From: Gammaproteobacteria bacterium
GTDB lineage: Bacteria > Pseudomonadota > Gammaproteobacteria > Pseudomonadales > Oleiphilaceae
Length of the DNA: 64,000 nucleotides
Direction of reading: 5' to 3'
Assembly (NCBI GenBank): GCA_002747055.1
Contig: PDSQ01000026.1
Location: forward strand, 1-64,000
Part shown: positions 58,532 through 64,000 of the stretch, in pieces
Position numbering within the stretch: the stretch's first letter is position 1
Layout of the letters: the number at the start of each line of letters is the position of its first letter
Made by a program: the position numbers and the translations under genes
Notes under the pieces: generated by a model
What the model was told of the DNA's origin: nothing
The model's database searches: none
The model's input: the letters and a program-made list of their open reading frames with translations, nothing else

Positions 58532-58823
58532 GTAACCCGGAAAGCGGCAAGCCATACATAGCCCTGGCAGCCCCTCCCGACCTCCCCTTTCCCAAGGGAA
58601 GGAGAGCGACTCCACCGAAAACAACCTATCGAAATACCTTCTTGCAAGGAGAAGATGCTGGTTGCCGGGAAACGGAATGACGATGAGGCATAGAAAATAC
58701 TCGATCGGCAATAGTTTGCAATTTTCGGGGCAGTTGTAGCATCCAATAAAAATCGATCCTCGTCTGAACTTTATTTGTCTGGCGTTTTGGGGGCGCTCAT
58801 CCTCTTTACGAATAGGGAGCAAG
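58532..58823. other. Intergenic region with a possible dispersed repeat
   Basis: About 290 bp between convergent cheV and slyD-like genes. It begins with a C-rich tract (CCCTCCCGACCTCCCCTTT) followed by CCCAAGGGAAGG, which makes a short inverted repeat. Such C-rich tracts occur as dispersed intergenic repeats in some genomes; no second copy is visible in this window. No gene is supported. Confidence 0.4.
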
Positions 58824-59255
58824 CTAACCAGACAACTCTTCTACCGAAAGTATCTCCACCTCGAAATAAAGCGTAAACCCGGCCAGCGGATGGTTAGCAT
58901 CAACCAGCACCTCGTTTTCACCAATTTCAACGATTCTAACCACAGTTGTATGCTCTTCGTCGCCATAAGCCTGAGCCAGCATACCAGGCTTCAGCGAGGC
59001 CAGATTATCGAAACGACTGACAGGCACCTGATAGACCAAACGCTGATCCAGATTACCATAAGCCAGTTCCGGAGGCACGGTTACGGCGATTACATCGCCC
59101 GCTTTTCGCTCAAGAAGTGCTTGCTCCAATCCCTTGACAACCGAACCATCTCCCTCGACAAACTCCAACGGCGGGCCGCCGATAGAAGTATCTACCGTTT
59201 TGCCTTCCGCGTTTTTTAAGTTGTAATGAATAGAGAATGCTTTTTTGCTCATCAC
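58824..59255 (-). CDS. FKBP-type peptidyl-prolyl isomerase, SlyD/SlpA type
   Basis: A 143-residue folding helper with isomerase and chaperone activity. The FKBP domain is interrupted by the IF insert (about 70-118). The SlyD-type motif VDANHPLAGFTLYFEVEI is present. There is no His/Cys-rich metal-binding tail, so it is closer to SlpA (FkpB) or a tail-less SlyD. The start is a GTG directly followed by ATG; either could be used after AGGA. Confidence 0.93.
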   Translation of the reverse strand: MMSKKAFSIHYNLKNAEGKTVDTSIGGPPLEFVEGDGSVVKGLEQALLERKAGDVIAVTVPPELAYGNLDQRLVYQVPVSRFDNLASLKPGMLAQAYGDEEHTTVVRIVEIGENEVLVDANHPLAGFTLYFEVEILSVEELSG

Positions 59256-59595
59256 TCATCGTATTCCTGTTTTGTAACGCGGTACAACTGTGTGAAGTCT
59301 GCTTTCATTGTAAGACATCGCCCGCCATTCAACAAACACCCGACCCAAGCTTCCGATACGGTCATCCACTCTTACGGGCTTAAAGGTCTCTAACGAGCAT
59401 CTGTTCTAAAAACCGGAGCTTTTAATAACACAGGATAAGATTGCCACCTGTATGTCGTTTTGCTAAAAAGAAATTTGGAACTTCGTCGCTGAAAACAATC
59501 GGATAGTTTGAGTTTCGTCTGTTACCGGTATTGGCCAGGCCGAAACAAAAAGAAGACCAGACAAACTGGCGTAAAAATCAGTTGAAACTGAACGT
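59256..59595. other. Intergenic region without a gene
   Basis: About 340 bp with no supported gene or RNA. It lies between the slyD-like start and the end of a small secreted protein gene. I see only short, non-conserved frames. Confidence 0.35.
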
Positions 59596-59970
59596 TTAAA
59601 ACTGGATATTCCAATGCAAAACCGCGCCATCGCGGCGCACATCGATAGCGTATTGACCAGTCAATAAAAACTCAATATCTAATCGTTCAGAACTTTCTGT
59701 TATATCAAAAAGCGCTTGACTTGACACCGAATCAGTTTGACACTGCCGCTGAAAGCCTAAGTGATGGACGGTAATTGCACGGTTAAGAAAATAACTACCT
59801 AACAAAGAAACCAACCTGCGCACGCAGTCTTTTCTTTCTATCCTGTCTTTGACCATACTTACTGAAGTGAGTCGAGAATCTGAAATATTGAAAGTGTCCA
59901 CCGCATTGGCCTTGCCAATGGCAAACAGGACATTGACCGCCATAAACACCAGGAACAGCCGGAGTACCAT
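59596..59970 (-). CDS. Hypothetical secreted protein
   Basis: A 124-residue protein that I do not recognise. It has a clear signal peptide (residues 1-23, ending GKANA) and a mature part of about 100 residues with two cysteines, both within the first 80 mature residues, that could form a disulfide. The ATG at 59970 has GGAGG five bases ahead. It lies 168 bp downstream of the PhaC-like gene on the same strand. Confidence 0.6.
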   Translation of the reverse strand: MVLRLFLVFMAVNVLFAIGKANAVDTFNISDSRLTSVSMVKDRIERKDCVRRLVSLLGSYFLNRAITVHHLGFQRQCQTDSVSSQALFDITESSERLDIEFLLTGQYAIDVRRDGAVLHWNIQF

Positions 59971-60138
59971 TACTTCCTCCAAATCGAGCCAATGAATTAG
60001 CACTATTCATTTCAGGCTTGCTTTGCTAGTCTTTGACTCACTATAGCAAGATTTTCCGGCCCATTCAGTCACAGCTATGTACTCTGGCGTAACATCGTTT
60101 TCTTTTTTTGTTTCTTTTTGTCACCAAGGCAGCAACTT

Positions 60139-61311
60139 TCAATCTGACCTGTCCGTCAACCAGTCGGCGCTGATAGCCCAGGTATGCGAAGGCGCTTTTG
60201 AACCGGCAAACACTCCGGCGTGGCCACCAGGCACTACACAAAACTCTTTGTCTTCCGAGGACACAATATCAAGAATTTTCCGAGCCGCCCGAACCGGAAC
60301 CAATTTATCCGAGTCACCGGCAAAAGCCAGGATTGCACAGTGTATCCGTTCAAATTCCGCATGCGCATCTCCCATTTTCATCCGTCCTTTGGCCATTTGA
60401 TTATTTATCGCCATGCGCACAGCCATACCTTTGATAGTCTCTCCCGGGTAGTCGACCATATCGTTAAACCACTGTTTCATGGTTTGGTGATTCTTTACAT
60501 ATTCGCGATCCCACATATTGACCAACAATTCCCAATAGCTGATCACACTGCCCATTGGATTGGTCAGTTTGAACACGGTGGAGTTAACCCAGCCCGGAAT
60601 ATGCAGGTATCTGGAAGGCAGATCCATCAAAGAAAAATTTAACAGGCGAGAAATGATTTGAGCAGGCCGATAAGTCATTGCAAGCATTCTGCCGGCAACC
60701 CCCATCTGATGCATATCGACCGGACTGGCCACGGTAACAATATTCCGCACATAAGGATCTCTTTCCGCTGCGGCGTACATCAAAGTCAGCAGTCCACCCA
60801 TACAATAGGAAAAAATAGAAAGTTCCTTCTCATCACTATCCTGTCTGACCTTATCGAATGCCCGGGGCATCCACTCCAGCACATAGGTTTCCAAAGAAAT
60901 ATCTTTTTGTTCTCCTGTTACATCACCCCAGTCGATAAGATAGACGTCAAACCCTTTGGCCAGAAAAAAACGTACCACACTGCGCTGTGGTAATAAATCG
61001 AAAACCATGGCCGTAGCCGCCAGGGGGGGCACCAACACCAGTGGCACGCGTTTTCGATCCCGGTTGACTGTCACCGTATCGGTCCCGATCAGGATTTCAT
61101 CTTCTCCCAATGGCAGGTAATGCCGTACCGACATAATTCCATCTCTGTGGATAATGTCATAAGGAGTCAGATTGCTGACAATGAAGTTTTCTGCAGAAAG
61201 GGTATGCTCGATGGCATTGACCAGATACCGGAATGCCTTTTCTGACAATGAAAGCGGCGTATTTTCCCCGACTATATCCGCCCGTTGTTTATCCATATCC
61301 ATCGTTGCCAC
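60139..61311 (-). CDS. Polyhydroxyalkanoate synthase-like alpha/beta hydrolase
   Basis: A 390-residue protein of the PhaC superfamily. The lipase-like box reads SYCMGG with nucleophile Cys170. Asp335 (AGDSDKLVP) and His364 (GGHAGVF) complete the triad, with the same 29-residue Asp-His spacing as class III PhaC. The FDVYLIDWGD and VNMWDRE segments fit this superfamily. Class III enzymes need the PhaE partner, which is not adjacent; no phasin or phaAB is present either. It may be a PHA synthase subunit or a PhaC-like acyltransferase of unknown substrate. Confidence 0.8.
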   Translation of the reverse strand: MATMDMDKQRADIVGENTPLSLSEKAFRYLVNAIEHTLSAENFIVSNLTPYDIIHRDGIMSVRHYLPLGEDEILIGTDTVTVNRDRKRVPLVLVPPLAATAMVFDLLPQRSVVRFFLAKGFDVYLIDWGDVTGEQKDISLETYVLEWMPRAFDKVRQDSDEKELSIFSYCMGGLLTLMYAAAERDPYVRNIVTVASPVDMHQMGVAGRMLAMTYRPAQIISRLLNFSLMDLPSRYLHIPGWVNSTVFKLTNPMGSVISYWELLVNMWDREYVKNHQTMKQWFNDMVDYPGETIKGMAVRMAINNQMAKGRMKMGDAHAEFERIHCAILAFAGDSDKLVPVRAARKILDIVSSEDKEFCVVPGGHAGVFAGSKAPSHTWAISADWLTDRSD

Positions 61312-61605
61312 CTCTTGTTAATTCCCGGTTCATCGAGATTGCCAGCCCAGCAGAGCACCGTGCAATGCCGATTTGACAGCAATAACATATATCTGTCCCG
61401 ATATTGCGTCATACCCATTTAAAAATAGTTGTCTACCTATTGCAAACAAAGCCGGCATTTGGCCAGGCAACGGTATATAGCCATTCGGATACAACCCTTT
61501 TTGCAATTTACCAGCAAAACAAGCCTATTGTGTCGGAAATTCGAAATTAGTGTTAGACTAAATCAAAAAAGCTGACCATATAATAGCGTTAACCGTATAA
61601 TTTCA
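61312..61605. other. Divergent intergenic region
   Basis: About 290 bp between the PhaC-like gene and the sensor gene, without a supported gene. It should contain both promoters. A TATAAT hexamer (61579-61584) lies 22 bp before the sensor start codon, without a clear -35 partner. Confidence 0.35.
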
Positions 61606-63714
61606 ATGAAAAATACTGATGGAATATCGGAAACTGTTGGTCTGACAAGTGGCCTCGTGCGCTGCTTGTTATCGTTGGTTGTGCTGCTTATGACACTGAA
61701 TGCGTCAGCACGGGCTGAACCTGAAGGCTCCGCCAGCCATGACCCTTACCCCAACTGGCTCAACCTTGAAGAAAAAGCCTACCTGCGGTCGCATATGCCA
61801 CTGAAAGTCGGGGCGGATCCTTTCTTTCCCCCGATCGAACACTTCGACTCAAACGATAACTATGTGGGGATCTCCGCCGACTATTTGAATGAGATTGAAA
61901 AACTACTCAACATTGACCTGGTAGTGGTGCGCAAAGAAACCTGGGAAGAAGTGATTCAAGACATACAACGGGGGAAAATTGATATCCTCGCGGCCGCAGC
62001 ACAAACACCGAATCGAAACGACTACCTCAATTTCACCAAACCTTATCTAACCTTTCCAGCTGCCATATTCACCCGAACAAACCACATCCGGCATACCACG
62101 ATGGCAGAACTGACAGGCAAAAAGGTCGGGGTATCACGAAATTACGCGGCACATGAATATGTGAAAGGTCACTTCCCGCAATTGGATCTTGTTCCTGTCG
62201 AATCAATTGAAGTAGGTCTCAATATGCTTTCATACGGGCAACTTGACGCGATGATATGCATTACCGCCCCGGCCAGCTATTACATAAATAAAAACGGGCT
62301 GACTAACCTTCATATATCAGGTAAATCCGGTTATTCCCTGAAACTCTCAATAGCATCGAGAAAAGATCAACCCGAGTTGGCCGCGATACTTGAAAAAGCC
62401 CTGAAAAGAATCCCGAGTGCCAAAAAAAATACCATATTAAACCAATGGATAGATGAGAAATATCAACTTCCACGGCAACCCGGTGTGTTGATCATATTAG
62501 TTTCACTACTTCTTTTCGCGACACTAGGCTTCATTATCGTTCTGGCCTGGAAAAAAATGCTGGACAAAAGAGTGACAAAAGCCACAGCGACACTGCAGCG
62601 ACAATTAAACGAGCTGGCAGCGAGCAAGACAAAACTCAAGCAATCAGAAAACTTGCTACGCGGCCTGTTTGATCATGCCGACATCGCACTTTTGCTGCAC
62701 GATCTGGATGGCACCATCGTCGAGATGAACCAGCAGGCGCTGAATCTGTTTGGCGTTGACCGGGAGGAAATACCAAATATCACCATTACCCAACATCTTT
62801 CTGCCAACTCATCGCCGTTCAAGGCAATATTCGAACACTGGGAAAAAGCGGTGAACTATGAAGAGCAACGTTTCAAGTGGCGAAACAAAAATCATAAAAC
62901 GAATAAGGAATTCGACGCCGAGGTATACCTCGCCCGCATCAGTGTGCCCCACGGCGATTACGTTCTGGCCAATGTGCATAGTCTGGAAGAGGAAGTAAAA
63001 TACACGCATGACCGAAAAGTCATTTTGTCTCAGGTGGTTCCCCGAATGGAAAAAACCCTGGCATTGATTAAAACCGACTTGCAAGAGATAAGCACGAAAA
63101 ACTCGGCCAAAGTCCAAGAAAGACTACGAACGGCCAATGAACGCCTGCATGAGCTTTCCTTTGTTCTGAACGATTTTTTCGACAACGAATTAATCGAGTG
63201 CAAGAGCATCACATTACAGCTAACCGAACATGACCTGGCACAGGAACTAAAACAAATCGTGGCGAATCTGGGACTCCGTGCCAAAGCCCGACACGTTGCG
63301 CTGGACATCAAAAACCTGACCTCATCGGCTTTGATCAACGCCGACCCTTATCGCTTAAAAAACGCTTTGACCCAGTATATTCAGGTCGCCATCGCGCATA
63401 CAAAGGCCAATGGCACTGTCACACTTATATTGGCCACCATGGAAAAAGCTGGAACAGCGCGATACCATGCGGAAATAGCCCCCAAAAAAATACAACTGAC
63501 GATTTCCTTTCCTGGCCAAGGCGTTCATCCCAAAGACCTGTCAACTGCATTTGATCGTTTTTCGACATTTAGCAAAAAACTGGCTGATACCGACTGCACA
63601 GGCTTGAGCCTGTGTGTCAGCACGCACATGATTGAACTGATGGGAGGCGAGGTATCTATCGACTCCACACCCAATGTTATAACGACTTTCACTCTCCAGT
63701 TCCCCAGCTTATGA
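61606..63714 (+). CDS. Membrane sensor with solute-binding, PAS and degenerate histidine-kinase domains
   Basis: A 702-residue inner-membrane protein. Order: signal/anchor (about 15-37), periplasmic family 3 solute-binding domain (about 62-288; LKVGADPFFPP then GISADYLNEI), transmembrane helix (about 293-315), coiled linker, PAS domain (about 345-460), dimerisation helices (about 470-530) and an ATPase-like domain (540-702). The expected phospho-His motif is absent (SQVVPRMEKTL). The N-box Asn is Val594, the G1 motif is SFPGQG instead of D-x-G-x-G, and G2 is CTGLSL. It therefore looks catalytically dead and may act by contact. No partner response regulator is adjacent. Confidence 0.85.
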   Translation: MKNTDGISETVGLTSGLVRCLLSLVVLLMTLNASARAEPEGSASHDPYPNWLNLEEKAYLRSHMPLKVGADPFFPPIEHFDSNDNYVGISADYLNEIEKLLNIDLVVVRKETWEEVIQDIQRGKIDILAAAAQTPNRNDYLNFTKPYLTFPAAIFTRTNHIRHTTMAELTGKKVGVSRNYAAHEYVKGHFPQLDLVPVESIEVGLNMLSYGQLDAMICITAPASYYINKNGLTNLHISGKSGYSLKLSIASRKDQPELAAILEKALKRIPSAKKNTILNQWIDEKYQLPRQPGVLIILVSLLLFATLGFIIVLAWKKMLDKRVTKATATLQRQLNELAASKTKLKQSENLLRGLFDHADIALLLHDLDGTIVEMNQQALNLFGVDREEIPNITITQHLSANSSPFKAIFEHWEKAVNYEEQRFKWRNKNHKTNKEFDAEVYLARISVPHGDYVLANVHSLEEEVKYTHDRKVILSQVVPRMEKTLALIKTDLQEISTKNSAKVQERLRTANERLHELSFVLNDFFDNELIECKSITLQLTEHDLAQELKQIVANLGLRAKARHVALDIKNLTSSALINADPYRLKNALTQYIQVAIAHTKANGTVTLILATMEKAGTARYHAEIAPKKIQLTISFPGQGVHPKDLSTAFDRFSTFSKKLADTDCTGLSLCVSTHMIELMGGEVSIDSTPNVITTFTLQFPSL

Positions 63715-63833
63715 GGTTTTACACAGCAATTTACACCTGTTTTTATAAACAGTATTGTATAAGTGTCCGGTTTATTGAGACTATTCTCATCCAATACTCA
63801 TCACGACAACAATGACAAGGAACCAATCTGTTC

Positions 63834-64000
63834 ATGCAAACCCCGTCTCCCAATACCGTTGAAGCCAGTTTTACCATGAAAGGGGCACTGATCCCGATGA
63901 CTGTGCTTGAATTGGTGCGTGACGATCCACTCGATTTTGAGCAAGTGTTGCAAGCAAAGGTTGATCAAGCACCCACTTTTTTCCAGGATACGCCCATTGT
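63834..64000 (+). CDS. minC: Septum site-determining protein MinC (partial, 5' end)
   Basis: The first 55 codons of MinC, an inhibitor of FtsZ assembly at the poles. The N-terminal domain is recognised by the SFTMKGALIPMTVLEL pattern and the following QAPTFFQDTPIV stretch. AAGGA lies about 11 bases before the ATG. The gene runs off the window end; minD and minE are expected to follow. Confidence 0.85.
   Translation, partial: MQTPSPNTVEASFTMKGALIPMTVLELVRDDPLDFEQVLQAKVDQAPTFFQDTPI

Overview
The window reads as one chromosomal stretch of a free-living gammaproteobacterium with mid-range GC. The gene blocks match those of Pseudomonas-like and Cellvibrio/Oceanospirillum-like genomes: gcvR / dapA-bamC-purC, ruvB-ybgC-tolQRAB-pal-cpoB-tRNA-Lys, lysS-prfB-recJ, dsbC-hom-thrC, rpsP-rimM-trmD-rplS, ffh / ypjD, grxD / argD-argF-ABC ATPase and aspS-ruvA. 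TonB, Bam, Tol-Pal and an RND pump show a diderm envelope. CheV, a chemoreceptor, a PHA-synthase-like enzyme and a PEP-CTERM-tailed protein suggest a motile, aquatic heterotroph that can store carbon and sort surface proteins. I cannot name the species.

Layout. 0-5 kb: tRNA-Val, a nucleotide-sugar epimerase and dapA-bamC-purC-OMP. 5-10.5 kb: gcvR, bcp, perM-like, bepA, nadA. 10.7-17.8 kb: two identical tRNA-Lys genes and the Tol-Pal operon headed by ruvB. 18-24.2 kb: an HDOD regulator, ung, lysS, prfB (with its autoregulatory frameshift) and recJ. 24.2-27.2 kb: an accessory patch with a chemoreceptor and a decayed transposase. 27.2-34.8 kb: thrC, hom, dsbC, the rplS-trmD-rimM-rpsP operon and ffh. 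35-43.3 kb: ypjD, DUF1631 and TonB, grxD, argD, argF and a lone ABC ATPase. 43.3-48.4 kb: ruvA, aspS, a FmdB-type zinc ribbon, a HIT protein, galE, tadA. 48.6-64 kb: mostly accessory genes: an RND efflux pair, a ZinT-like PEP-CTERM protein, a GNAT enzyme, a DTW-domain tRNA modifier, a frameshifted quinone oxidoreductase, an esterase, CheV, a SlyD-like FKBP, a PhaC-like enzyme, a sensor with a degenerate kinase core and the start of minC.

Most of the window is conserved housekeeping sequence. The items most worth a second look are: (i) a secreted protein at 53102-53815 that joins a ZinT-type zinc site (H-x8-H-x-H) to a PEP-CTERM sorting tail, with a Fur/Zur-like AT-rich box next to its candidate promoter; (ii) a membrane sensor at 61606-63714 with a solute-binding domain, a PAS domain and a histidine-kinase module that lacks the phospho-accepting His and key ATP-binding residues; (iii) strong hairpins before argD and between argD and argF that look like attenuators; (iv) an intrinsic terminator for nadA encoded inside the 3' end of the convergent bepA gene; and (v) the separation of ruvA from ruvB by about 25 kb.
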